Shown: one piece after another, positions 32,776 through 40,885 of the stretch
Numbering within the stretch: the first letter of the stretch is position 1
Layout of the letters: each line of letters starts with the position of its first letter
Assembly (NCBI GenBank): GCA_948442615.1
Contig: CAOJSG010000008.1
Span: 1 to 57,908, forward strand
DNA: 57,908 nt
Direction of reading: 5' to 3'
Origin: an uncultured Alistipes sp.
GTDB taxonomy: Bacteria; Bacteroidota; Bacteroidia; Bacteroidales; Rikenellaceae
Position numbers and translations under genes: made by a program
Notes under the pieces: model-generated
What the model was told of the DNA's origin: nothing
The model's input: the letters and a program-made list of their open reading frames with translations, nothing else
Database searches by the model: none

Positions 32776-33459
32776 ATGGAAATCAAAAAATCGTCTAAAG
32801 CGGACCTCCAGAACAAACGGGGGCTTTTGCTTGAGATCGGTCTCGTCGTGGCGTTGGGGCTTGTCATCGTAGCCTTCGCATACACGCCCAAGGAGCACCG
32901 TATCGAGCAGGTGGATTTGAATTACGGAGTGGTCGAGGAGCAGATCACCGAGATCACGCGCCAGGACCAGAAGCCGCCCGAGCCTCCCAAGAAGGTGGAG
33001 GTGAAGGTGATCGCCGACCTGTTGCAGGTGGTGACCAACGACACGAAGATCACGACGGAGGTCGACTTCGTCGATTTCGACGAGGAGACCGAAGTGATCC
33101 AGCAGGTGGAAGTGCAGGAGGAGGAGATCGTGGAGGACCAGCCGTTCCTGGTGGCCGAGACGATGCCTTCGTTCCAGGGCGGCGACCTCAATACGTTCCG
33201 CAACTGGGTGCAGCAGAACGTGAAGTTCCCGACCATCGCGCTCGAGAACGGCATCCAGGGCCGCGTGGTCCTCTCGTTCGTCATCGAGAAGGACGGCCGT
33301 CTGACCAACATCCAGGTGCTTCAGACGCCCGACCGTTCGCTCTCCGAGGAGGCGATCCGCGTGCTGAACAAGTCGCCGAAGTGGAGTCCCGGCAAGCAGC
33401 GCAACCAGGTGGTGCGTGTGAAATACACGTTGCCGGTCGACTTCCGCGTGGCTAACTGA
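32776..33459 (+). CDS. tonB: Energy transducer TonB
   Basis: 227 residues. Short cytoplasmic N-terminus, one transmembrane helix (about 18-35, LLEIGLVVALGLVIVAF), a periplasmic linker with PPEPPKK and acidic runs (about 60-125), and the TonB C-terminal domain (about 140-227) with GRVVLSFVIEKDGRLTNIQV and SPKWSPGKQRNQVVRVKYTL. It transmits proton-motive force from ExbB/ExbD to outer-membrane receptors such as SusC-type transporters. Its motor partner may be the exbD operon at 1-1591, which is not adjacent. It has a good promoter and a terminator, so it is monocistronic. Confidence 0.95.
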   Translation: MEIKKSSKADLQNKRGLLLEIGLVVALGLVIVAFAYTPKEHRIEQVDLNYGVVEEQITEITRQDQKPPEPPKKVEVKVIADLLQVVTNDTKITTEVDFVDFDEETEVIQQVEVQEEEIVEDQPFLVAETMPSFQGGDLNTFRNWVQQNVKFPTIALENGIQGRVVLSFVIEKDGRLTNIQVLQTPDRSLSEEAIRVLNKSPKWSPGKQRNQVVRVKYTLPVDFRVAN

Positions 33460-33482
33460 TTCCCCGGGAAAACCGACATAAG

Positions 33483-33514
33483 AAACTCCGGAGAATATCG
33501 CTCCGGAGTTTTTT
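33483..33514 (+). terminator. Rho-independent terminator of tonB
   Basis: 11-bp perfect stem AAACTCCGGAG / CTCCGGAGTTT with a 7-nt loop, followed by a T-run. Confidence 0.93.
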
Positions 33515-33840
33515 GTTGGGGCCGGATGCACTGCCCGGTCGCCGCGAATGAAAGGCGGAACGCCGCGATGCACCGCTTCGCGTAGCACAGAGTTTGCTCC
33601 GGTCGTCGGAACGCCGATGCCGGTGCGCTGCGGAGTGCCGGCAGGTCTCCGGACGCGTACGGCTTCTGCTTCCCGTACGGCACCGCCGCTCCGGCGAAGA
33701 CGCCGGCCGGAACGGTCCGGTCCGACGGTCCGGCCGGTGCGGGAGCCGCTGGCCCCGTTTTTTCGGACGGCGTGCCGTGTATCGGCGGCGCGGAATATGC
33801 GCGGAGTTTCGGTCCCGAAGGGCGGGCTCCCGAAAACGAA
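33515..33840. other. Gene-free GC-rich interval between tonB and hflX
   Basis: About 326 nt without a convincing ORF, promoter or RNA. Only its end becomes AT-rich, with a TTTTTTTG (33841-33848) that could be a degenerate -7 element for hflX. Confidence 0.5.
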
Positions 33841-33860
33841 TTTTTTTGGAAAAGACTATT

Positions 33861-35087
33861 TTGGAAACGAACAAACCGACGAATAATACGACGCAGACGG
33901 CCGCGGCCGATGGGGCTGCGCGCGAACGCGCCGTACTGATCTCCGTGGTCCGCGACGGGCAGGATCCCCGGCAGGCGGCCGAGTACCTCGACGAGCTGGA
34001 ATTTCTGGCCGAAACGGCCGACATCGCGAGCGTGAAACGTTTCACCCAGCGTCTGCCGCAGCCCTCTTCGCGCATCTACGTGGGGCCGGGCAAGCTGGAG
34101 GAGATCGCCGCCTACTGCAAGGAGAACGAGATCGGGGTGGCGATCTTCGACGACGAACTCTCGCCCTCGCAGACGCGCAACATCGAAAAGGCGATGCCGT
34201 ACCGCATACTCGACCGCACGCGGCTGATTCTCGACATCTTCCTCTCGCGGGCGCAGACGGCCTACGCCAAGACCCAGGTGCAGCTGGCCAACTACGAGTA
34301 CATGCTGCCGCGCCTTTCGGGACTCTGGACCCACCTCGAGCGGCAGCGCGGCGGCACGGGAACGCGCGGCGGCGCCGGCGAGCGCGAGATCGAGACCGAC
34401 CGCCGCATCATCCGCAACCGCATCGCGAAGCTGAAGGAGGATCTGAAGAAGATCGACCGGCAGATGGCCGTGCAGCGCTCGAACCGCGGCGCGCTGGTGC
34501 GGGTGGCGCTGGTGGGGTATACCAACGTGGGGAAATCGACGCTGATGAACCTGATCTCGAAGAGCGACGTCTTCGCCGAGAACAAGCTCTTCGCCACGCT
34601 GGACACGACCGTGCGCAAGGTGGTCTTCGACAACCTGCCTTTCCTGATGTCCGACACGGTGGGCTTCATCCGCAAGCTCCCCACGGAACTGATCGAATCG
34701 TTCAAGTCGACGCTCGACGAGGTGCGCGAGGCCGATCTGCTGCTGCATGTGGTGGACATCTCCCACCCGCAGTTCGAGGATCAGATCGCCGTGGTCCGGC
34801 AGACGCTGCAGGAGATCGGCGCGGGCGACAAACCCGTCTACCTGGTATTCAACAAGGTGGATGCGTATACCTATGTCGAGAAGGACGAGGACGATCTGAC
34901 GCCGGCTACGAAGGAGAATCTTTCGCTCGAGGAGCTGAAGAAGAGCTGGATCGCCCGGGCCAACACGCCCTGCATCTTCCTGTCGGCGCGCGAGAAGATC
35001 AACATCGAAAAGTTCCGCACGGATCTGTACGGCATGGTGCGCGAGATCCATGCGGGCCGCTATCCGTTCAACAATTTCCTCTATTGA
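33861..35087 (+). CDS. hflX: Ribosome-associated GTPase HflX (TTG start)
   Basis: 408 residues. It splits stalled or hibernating 70S ribosomes. N-terminal HflX domain with YLDELEFLAETAD, KRFTQRLPQPSSRIYVGPGK and VAIFDDELSPSQTRNIEK, the TQVQLANYEYMLPRLSGLW block, a coiled coil (about 165-205), then the G domain: GYTNVGKST (G1), DTVGF (G3), NKVD (G4) and a conserved C-terminus YPFNNFLY. No ATG or GTG is available near the conserved N-terminus; TTG at 33861 gives (M)ETNKPTNN and is the best candidate. Upp follows 20 nt later, so the two may be one transcript. Confidence 0.92.
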   Translation: METNKPTNNTTQTAAADGAARERAVLISVVRDGQDPRQAAEYLDELEFLAETADIASVKRFTQRLPQPSSRIYVGPGKLEEIAAYCKENEIGVAIFDDELSPSQTRNIEKAMPYRILDRTRLILDIFLSRAQTAYAKTQVQLANYEYMLPRLSGLWTHLERQRGGTGTRGGAGEREIETDRRIIRNRIAKLKEDLKKIDRQMAVQRSNRGALVRVALVGYTNVGKSTLMNLISKSDVFAENKLFATLDTTVRKVVFDNLPFLMSDTVGFIRKLPTELIESFKSTLDEVREADLLLHVVDISHPQFEDQIAVVRQTLQEIGAGDKPVYLVFNKVDAYTYVEKDEDDLTPATKENLSLEELKKSWIARANTPCIFLSAREKINIEKFRTDLYGMVREIHAGRYPFNNFLY

Positions 35088-35107
35088 CACCGAAACCTTT
35101 CACCCAT

Positions 35108-35764
35108 ATGACCTTGCACATTCTCAACCGGCAGAACACCGTGCTCAACAAGTTCATCGCCCAGATCCGGGACAAGGAGGTACAGAAGGACTCCATGCGT
35201 TTCCGCCGGAATCTGGAGCGTATCGGAGAGATCACGGCCTACGAAATCTCGAAAACGCTCGGCTACACGCCCCGTACGGTCGAGACGCCGCTGGGCGAGG
35301 CCGTGGTGCAGACGATCGACGACCGCATCGTGGTGGCGACGATCCTGCGGGCGGGCCTTCCCTACCACCAGGGCTTTCTGAACTATTTCGACGATGCGCA
35401 GAACGCCTTCGTCTCGGCCTACCGCAAGAGCACCAAGGACGGGAAGTTCACCGTGAAGGTCGAATACATCTCGTGCGGCGACCTGGAGGGGAAGACGCTG
35501 CTGCTGGTCGACCCGATGCTGGCCACCGGTTCGTCGCTCGTGCTGGCCTATCAGGCGTTGTGCGAGCGGGGCGGCGTGCCGGCGCACACCCATGTGGCGG
35601 CCGTGATCGCCAGCGAGCAGGGCATCGACTACGTGCAGCGCAACATGCCCAAGCAGACGACGACCGTCTGGGCCGCGGCGGTCGACGAGGAGCTGACTTC
35701 GCGCTCCTACATCGTGCCGGGCATCGGCGACGCGGGCGATCTGGCCTTCGGCGAGAAGATCTGA
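35108..35764 (+). CDS. upp: Uracil phosphoribosyltransferase
   Basis: 218 residues. It makes UMP from uracil and PRPP (pyrimidine salvage). The PRPP-binding loop is LLVDPMLATGSSLVLAYQAL (about residues 136-155), preceded by ATILRAGLPYHQGFLNYFD. The C-terminal YIVPGIGDAGDLAFGEKI binds uracil. ATG at 35108 aligns with Bacteroides Upp; a TTG eight codons upstream overlaps the hflX stop (TTGA) and is a possible alternative. Only 20 nt from hflX, so probably co-transcribed. Confidence 0.93.
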   Translation: MTLHILNRQNTVLNKFIAQIRDKEVQKDSMRFRRNLERIGEITAYEISKTLGYTPRTVETPLGEAVVQTIDDRIVVATILRAGLPYHQGFLNYFDDAQNAFVSAYRKSTKDGKFTVKVEYISCGDLEGKTLLLVDPMLATGSSLVLAYQALCERGGVPAHTHVAAVIASEQGIDYVQRNMPKQTTTVWAAAVDEELTSRSYIVPGIGDAGDLAFGEKI

Positions 35765-36029
35765 GCCGGCGGGCTTCCGCCCGGTCTCGGTTTCGCCCGG
35801 ACCTGGTCCCTGTCCGGAGCTCGTGCCTTCCGGCCGCATCTCCCCGGATGCGTTCTTCCGGCCGCGGAGCTGTTTGCGGGGAGGTCCCCGTCCGGCGCGC
35901 GGCACGGCAGGTCGAGGCGGCGGATGCGCGCACCGGACGGGGCCGTCCGCGTGTGCGAGGCTGCGGGCGCGTATGACCGGGGTGTCGTACGGGACCGTTC
36001 GCGTGCGATCCCTCTATTTTTTTACGAAG

Positions 36030-37859
36030 ATGAAGAAGAGACTTTCGTTCCTGTTCGCCGTGTTCGGCGCGACCCTGCTGCTGATGGCGCTGCAAAAACC
36101 GATTTTTCTCGCCCGGTACGCTCCGGCGGGTACGGGAATCGCGGCGTGGCTGCAGGTCGTCTGGCACGGACTTTCGCTCGATGCGACCGTCGCGGGCTAT
36201 GTCACGGCCCTGCCGCTGGTCGCGACGCTGGTTTCGCTGTGGGTCGCGGTGCCGGCGTGCACGTGGCGGCGGATCTTCAGGGGCTATTTCACGGTCGTTT
36301 CGATCGTTTCGGCCCTCGTCTTCGCCGTGGACATCGCGCTGTACGAACATTGGGGGTTCCGCATCGACGGGACCGTGCTGATCTACCTGGCCGATCCGAA
36401 GGATGCGATGGCCAACGTGGACGGCTGGCTCGCGGTGCGGCAGCTGCTCTTCTGCGCGCTCGTCGCGGCGGCGATGATCGGCGTCTATTTCCGCGTCGTC
36501 GGGCTGTTCGACGGCGGCCGCGTTCGGCTGCGGGGCGTGTGGAGCGGGGTGCTGCTGCTGTTGGCCGGGTTCGACTTCCTGGCGATCCGCGGCGGCACGG
36601 GAGCCTCGGTGGCCAACGTGTCGAAGGTCTGCTTCAGTACGGACATGCTGCTGAACCATGCGGCCGTCAATCCGCTCTTTTCGTTCCTCTCGACGCTCGG
36701 CCCCGAAGAGAACTTCGCGGAGGCCTATCCTTTCTTCGACGAGCCGACCCGGGCGGCCCGTTTCGAGCGGCTGCGCGGCAATACGGGGCGCGAGGAGGCG
36801 ACGCTGCCCGTGCTCCGCAGGCGGCGGCCCAATATCGCGCTGGTGATCCTCGAGAGTTTCGGCTCGACGGTCATGGAGGCCGAGACCGAAGGGCAGCCGG
36901 TCATGCCCCATATGCAGCGGCTGAAGCACGAGGGGGTCTGGTTCGAGAATTTCTATGCCAATTCGTTCCGCACGGACCGGGGCGAGGTGGCCATCCTGAG
37001 CGGGTTTCCGGCCCAGACGAAGGTCTCGATCATGAAGATGCCCGCCAAATGCGCCGGGCTGCCCTCGCTGGCGCGTTCGCTGGGGCGCGAGGGCTATTCG
37101 TCGTTCTTCGTCTACGGCGGCGACCTGAATTTCACCAACCAGTCCTCCTACATGTACGCTACGGGGTGGCAGGAGCTGATCTGGCAGAAAGAGCTGCGGT
37201 TCGACGCCGCCCCCTCGAAATGGGGATACGACGATGCCGTGATGTGCGACTATTTCGCCGACGAGGTGATCGCCCGCAGCGCCTCGTCCGAGGTGCCGTT
37301 CCTCGGCGGGCTGCTGACGCTGAGCAGCCATATCCCCTTCGACGTGCCCTATGCCAAGTTCGCCGACGAGGTGCTCAACGCCATGGCCTTCTCCGACGAG
37401 TGCGTGGGGCGCATGGTCGAGCGGCTGAAGGCGTCGCCCGCGTGGGACGACCTGCTGCTCATCCTGGTCGCCGACCACGGCTACCCCTATCCGTACGGCA
37501 TCGCCTACAACATTCCCGAGCGGCACTGCATTCCGATGATCTGGCTGGGCGGGGCGGTCGACGGCGCGCGCAGCGTGGCCGAGTACGGCTCGCAGATCGA
37601 CCTGTGCGCCACGCTGCTGGCGCAGCTGGGCGTTCCGCACGACGAGTTCGATTACAGCCGGAACCTGCTCGACACGCTCGATCCGCCCCGCCGGTTCGCC
37701 TATTACACCTTCAACGAGGGGTTCGGGGCGATCGACGCTACGGGCGAGGCCGTCTGGGACGCTGCGAGCGGCAGGACGCTCGGCGACGCCGATCCGGAGC
37801 TGCTCGACGCCGGGCGGACGATGTTGCAGACCACCTACGTCGATCTCGACCGGCGCTGA
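36030..37859 (+). CDS. LTA-synthase-like sulfatase (membrane phosphoglycerol/phosphoethanolamine transferase type)
   Basis: 609 residues. Five N-terminal transmembrane helices within about residues 1-195, then an extracytoplasmic sulfatase/alkaline-phosphatase fold (about 270-580). The block PNIALVILESFGS starts the domain and includes the metal-binding Glu. FRTDRGEVAILSGFPAQTKVSIMK has the nucleophile region of LTA synthases, and VADHGYPY matches their D-H metal ligands. In Gram-negative Bacteroidetes such enzymes probably transfer phosphoglycerol or phosphoethanolamine to envelope glycans or lipids; the exact substrate is unknown. The ATG at 36030 is 14 nt after an AT-rich TATTTTTT, a poor -7 match. 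The next gene has its own promoter. Confidence 0.88.
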   Translation: MKKRLSFLFAVFGATLLLMALQKPIFLARYAPAGTGIAAWLQVVWHGLSLDATVAGYVTALPLVATLVSLWVAVPACTWRRIFRGYFTVVSIVSALVFAVDIALYEHWGFRIDGTVLIYLADPKDAMANVDGWLAVRQLLFCALVAAAMIGVYFRVVGLFDGGRVRLRGVWSGVLLLLAGFDFLAIRGGTGASVANVSKVCFSTDMLLNHAAVNPLFSFLSTLGPEENFAEAYPFFDEPTRAARFERLRGNTGREEATLPVLRRRRPNIALVILESFGSTVMEAETEGQPVMPHMQRLKHEGVWFENFYANSFRTDRGEVAILSGFPAQTKVSIMKMPAKCAGLPSLARSLGREGYSSFFVYGGDLNFTNQSSYMYATGWQELIWQKELRFDAAPSKWGYDDAVMCDYFADEVIARSASSEVPFLGGLLTLSSHIPFDVPYAKFADEVLNAMAFSDECVGRMVERLKASPAWDDLLLILVADHGYPYPYGIAYNIPERHCIPMIWLGGAVDGARSVAEYGSQIDLCATLLAQLGVPHDEFDYSRNLLDTLDPPRRFAYYTFNEGFGAIDATGEAVWDAASGRTLGDADPELLDAGRTMLQTTYVDLDRR

Positions 37860-37887
37860 CGGCGGGCGATATACCTGAAACTGGGTA

Positions 37888-37918
37888 TTGGAACGCTCCG
37901 GTTTATTCCCTATTTTTG
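37888..37918 (+). promoter_or_regulatory. Promoter of the hemerythrin-LuxR pair (TTG-N20-TATTTTTG)
   Basis: TTG at 37888-37890, a 20-nt spacer, TATTTTTG at 37911-37918; the leader is about 17 nt. A very good consensus match. Confidence 0.8.
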
Positions 37919-37940
37919 ACGATCGCAATTTACAGAACCC

Positions 37941-38624
37941 ATGTACAGAATCGGAAAATACGGAGCCGACGACCGGATGTGCGATCTGGTCTGCGCCCAC
38001 AGTTCGGTGTTGCTGGTGATGAGCCGGTTCGGCATCGCGCTGGGGTTCGGCGAACGCACGATCGGCGAGACGTGCCGCGAGGCGCATGTCGATGCCGACA
38101 CCTTCCTGGCGGTCGTCAACCTGCCCATTGCGGGCGAGCGGGCGGCCGATCCCTCCTGCGTGTCGGTCGCCGCGCTGACCGACTACCTCCACCGGTCGCA
38201 CGGCTATTTCCTCGACTTCCGCCTGCCCGCCATCCGGGCGAAGCTGGCCGATGCGGTCGCCGGCGGGGGCGATCTGAGCGTGGCGATCCTGCGCTTCTTC
38301 GACGAATACGTCTCGGAGGTGCACAAACATATGGCCAACGAGGAGGCGCGGCTTTTCCCCTACGTGCGGGCCTTGCTGGAGGGGCGGCGCCCGACGGAGT
38401 ACTCGATCGACGAATTCAGCCGCCAGCACGACCGCATTGAGGCCAAACTCACCGAACTGAAGAACATCCTGATCAAATACTATCCTGCGGGGCGTACGAA
38501 CGAGCTGAACGGCGTGTTGTTCGACATCTTTCTCTGCGAGGAGGACCTCGCTTCGCACAACGAGGTCGAAAACCGGATCTACGTCCCCGCCATCCGCCGT
38601 CTGGAGAGAGGAGGCGCGCGATGA
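37941..38624 (+). CDS. Hemerythrin-domain protein (ScdA/YtfE-like di-iron repair or sensor protein)
   Basis: 227 residues. The N-terminal ~60 residues (DRMCDLVCAHSSVLLVMSRF, then GFGERTIGETC) look like the ScdA N-terminal domain that often precedes hemerythrin folds. The hemerythrin domain (about 75-220) supplies HRSHGYF, HKHMANEEARLFPYV, RQHDRIEAKL and EEDLASHNEVENRIYVPAI, which provide His and Glu ligands for a di-iron centre. Such proteins respond to nitric oxide or oxygen or repair damaged Fe-S clusters. Its stop overlaps the start of a LuxR-type regulator by 4 nt (ATGA), which suggests a sensor-regulator pair. Cysteines at about 14 and 18 could be redox-active. Confidence 0.87.
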   Translation: MYRIGKYGADDRMCDLVCAHSSVLLVMSRFGIALGFGERTIGETCREAHVDADTFLAVVNLPIAGERAADPSCVSVAALTDYLHRSHGYFLDFRLPAIRAKLADAVAGGGDLSVAILRFFDEYVSEVHKHMANEEARLFPYVRALLEGRRPTEYSIDEFSRQHDRIEAKLTELKNILIKYYPAGRTNELNGVLFDIFLCEEDLASHNEVENRIYVPAIRRLERGGAR

Positions 38625-39232
38625 GGCCGCTGAAGCTGGCCGTGGCCGAGCCTTCGCTCGTGCTGCGCAAAGGGGTGGTGACGGTGCTGGAGCGGCTGTC
38701 GTCGCAGGCGGTCGAGATCGTGGAGGTCGAGGAGCCCTCGCTGCTGGTCGTGCAGCTGCGGCGGCATACGCCCGATCTGCTGATCGTCAATCCGGCGACG
38801 CCCGGGCTGCCCTCGCCCGAGCGGCTGCGGGAGGAGGCGCACTGTCCGGAGATGAAATGCGCGGCCCTGCAGATGACGATGCTCGACGACACGGTGCTGC
38901 GCGCCTACGACGGTGTGATCTCGATTTACGACTCGGCGGAGCAGATCGGTGCGAAGATCGCTGCGCTGACCGCGTCGGATAACGTGCGCGACATGCGTCG
39001 GGAGCCGCTCAGCCCGCGCGAACGCGAGATCGTCGTGTGCATAGTCAAAGGAATGACCAACAAGCAGATCGCCGATTGCCTCTGCATCTCTACGCATACG
39101 GTCATCACGCACCGCCGCAACATCGCGGCCAAATTGCAGATCCACTCCGCAGCGGGTCTTACGATCTATGCCATCGTCAACCGGCTGGTCGAACTTTCTG
39201 AGATCGAGCCGGCTTATGGCGGCGACCGGTGA
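38621..39232 (+). CDS. LuxR/NarL-type regulator with a degenerate receiver domain
   Basis: 203 residues. The C-terminal LuxR helix-turn-helix is clear (about 130-195: LSPREREIVVCIVKGMTNKQ, then IADCLCISTHTVITHRRNIA). The first ~120 residues have the predicted alternating strand and helix pattern of a receiver domain, but the phospho-acceptor Asp is replaced by Asn57 (LLIVNPATPGLP). The usual acidic pair near the N-terminus is reduced to a single Glu10 (AVAEPS). It therefore probably does not use phosphotransfer. Coupling to the upstream hemerythrin gene through an ATGA overlap suggests that its activity may be controlled by that partner; this is inference. Confidence 0.85.
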   Translation: MRPLKLAVAEPSLVLRKGVVTVLERLSSQAVEIVEVEEPSLLVVQLRRHTPDLLIVNPATPGLPSPERLREEAHCPEMKCAALQMTMLDDTVLRAYDGVISIYDSAEQIGAKIAALTASDNVRDMRREPLSPREREIVVCIVKGMTNKQIADCLCISTHTVITHRRNIAAKLQIHSAAGLTIYAIVNRLVELSEIEPAYGGDR

Positions 39233-39403
39233 CGGCTGCGCGGGCGGGTGCCGCCGCGAAGGGCGGTTCCGCCGGGTGCGGCCGGGGGCTGCCGGCGCGC
39301 AGACCGTTCCGGCCGGCGTGTTCCGCCGGGCGCTTCGGCGCGCAAGGCGCTGCCGTGTCCGGTGCCGCCGGGCGCGTTCGGAAAGTTTCTCGGGAGAATG
39401 CCG

Positions 39404-39664
39404 TCAGGGGACGGGGTCGTAGCCGCTGCCGCCCCACGGATGGCAGCGGGCGAGCCGCTTGAGCGTGAGCCACGAACCCTTCAGCGGGCCGTATTTGCGC
39501 AGCGCCTCCACGGCGTACTGCGAGCAGGTGGGCGTATAGCGGCAGGAAGGGGGTGTGAAGGGGGAGATGCAGGTCTGGTAGAACCTTACGAGCAGCAGCA
39601 GCGGCAGGGCGAGCAGCCTCTTACATCCGTTCCGCAATCTTTTCCAGGATGCGTCGTACCGCAT
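39404..39664 (-). CDS. yidD: Membrane protein insertion efficiency factor YidD
   Basis: 86 residues. The family signature is [32 protein letters not shown], cited in two parts: the CISPF and [13 protein letters not shown] segments, followed by [14 protein letters not shown] at the C-terminus. An amphipathic N-terminus associates with the membrane, and it assists YidC-dependent insertion. The start at 39664 overlaps rnpA by 44 nt, so it is read from within the rnpA frame; no later in-frame ATG before the motif is available. The rnpA-yidD order is conserved in bacteria, but here rpmH and dnaA are not adjacent. Confidence 0.93.
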   Translation of the reverse strand: MRYDASWKRLRNGCKRLLALPLLLLVRFYQTCISPFTPPSCRYTPTCSQYAVEALRKYGPLKGSWLTLKRLARCHPWGGSGYDPVP

Positions 39665-39992
39665 TTTCGATCGTTTTGTAGGGCAGAACCGCTTTCGACG
39701 AATAGATGAGGGCCAGGTCCACGGCCGCCGGATTCCCGCCCGTCCGCAGCAGCTCCTTGTTCAGCCTGTAACACTCCTTGGTGCGGCGCCGCAGCAGGTT
39801 GCGTTTGTTGGCGCGTTTGTGGAACTTCTTGGGTACCGAGAAGAGTACCTCCGCGGTCGGGAGCACGTCCGCCTCGGCATGCCAGACATAGCGGAAGGGG
39901 AAGACGAAGCCGCTTTCGCCCTGCTCGAACAGATGCCGGATGGCGCCGAGCGACCGCAGCCGTTCGGTGCGCGGAAGTCGCTGGTCGGCCAT
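39621..39992 (-). CDS. rnpA: Ribonuclease P protein component
   Basis: 123 residues, basic. It binds rnpB RNA (at 19636) and assists cleavage of pre-tRNA 5' leaders. Typical features: an N-terminal [15 protein letters not shown] segment, [20 protein letters not shown] (about residues 51-70) with the RNR motif as [10 protein letters not shown], and [21 protein letters not shown]. It begins 2 nt after hemD ends and overlaps yidD, so it is translated in a tight run. Confidence 0.95.
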   Translation of the reverse strand: MADQRLPRTERLRSLGAIRHLFEQGESGFVFPFRYVWHAEADVLPTAEVLFSVPKKFHKRANKRNLLRRRTKECYRLNKELLRTGGNPAAVDLALIYSSKAVLPYKTIENAVRRILEKIAERM

Positions 39993-39994
39993 GG

Positions 39995-40858
39995 CTACTT
40001 TTTCGGTTCGGCTGCCGGGCGGCGTACGCGGGGTTTCTTGGCCAGCTTGTGCTGCTGGTTGCGGATGAACTCCTCCTTCTGCGTGTCGGCGGTCAGTTCG
40101 ACCGGCGCGACCTCTTCGCCGTTGCCGATTTTCGTGAGATAGATGTCCATCGCCTTGACCATCGAGGGGACGAGCGGCGTGGGGGCGTTGGCCCGCACGG
40201 GAATGCCGACCTCGAGCGCCGCCCGCAGCGTGCTCTCTCCGAAGACGGCCACGGCGGGCAGGTTCTCCGTGCCGAAGGTGGCGATGAGCGTCTTCACGTC
40301 CGAAGGCGAGTAGAGCGCCAGCAGGCCGTATTGCGACAGATCGACGCCGCTCAGGTCGGCCGCTTCGGTCTTGGCCAGGATCACGGGGTGGTAATGGAGC
40401 TTGAGCTTCGTGAGCGTATCGGGCAGTTCGGGCTTGTGCGGTTCGCTCAGCGCGAGCAGGAATTTCTCGTCCTTATGCTTGACGATCAGCTCGATGAACG
40501 ACGTGAACGTACCGTCGGCGAACGAAATCTTGCGTTTGCGGTAGACGATGTACTTTTGCAGATAGAGCGCCACGGCCTCCGTCTGGCAGATGTACTTCAT
40601 CGTCTCCGGTACGGTGATGCGCGCCTCTTCGCAGATGCGGAAAAAGCTGTCCACCGTCGTGCGGGAGGTGAAAATTACGGCCGTATGGTCGAGGATTTCG
40701 ATTCGCTGGCTCCGGAACTCTTTCAGAGAGACGCCCGCCACGCGGATGAAAGGCTTGTATTCGATCTGGACCTTGTGCTTCTGGGCGATTTCGTAGAACG
40801 GAGATTTTTCGATTATCGCAGGCCGGGGCTGCGAAACCAGTACGCTGTTAATTTTCAA
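39995..40858 (-). CDS. hemD: Uroporphyrinogen-III synthase family protein (TTG start)
   Basis: 287 residues. The HemD fold is suggested by SVLVSQPRPAIIEKSPFYEI at the start, DHTAVIFTSRTTVDSFFRI, ETMKYICQTEAVALYLQKYI, LLALYSPSDVKTLI and VFGESTLRAALEVG with APTPLVPSMVKAM near the C-terminus. It cyclises hydroxymethylbilane to uroporphyrinogen III for heme. The initiator is TTG at 40858-40856; there is no nearby ATG or GTG in frame, and the conserved N-terminus begins exactly here. A Lys/Arg-rich tail (about 255-287) has no known role. It follows the DUF4271 gene by 27 nt, a common Bacteroidetes pairing. Confidence 0.88.
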   Translation of the reverse strand: MKINSVLVSQPRPAIIEKSPFYEIAQKHKVQIEYKPFIRVAGVSLKEFRSQRIEILDHTAVIFTSRTTVDSFFRICEEARITVPETMKYICQTEAVALYLQKYIVYRKRKISFADGTFTSFIELIVKHKDEKFLLALSEPHKPELPDTLTKLKLHYHPVILAKTEAADLSGVDLSQYGLLALYSPSDVKTLIATFGTENLPAVAVFGESTLRAALEVGIPVRANAPTPLVPSMVKAMDIYLTKIGNGEEVAPVELTADTQKEEFIRNQQHKLAKKPRVRRPAAEPKK

Positions 40859-40885
40859 CTCTGACCAAATTTTAGATTCAGGGCA

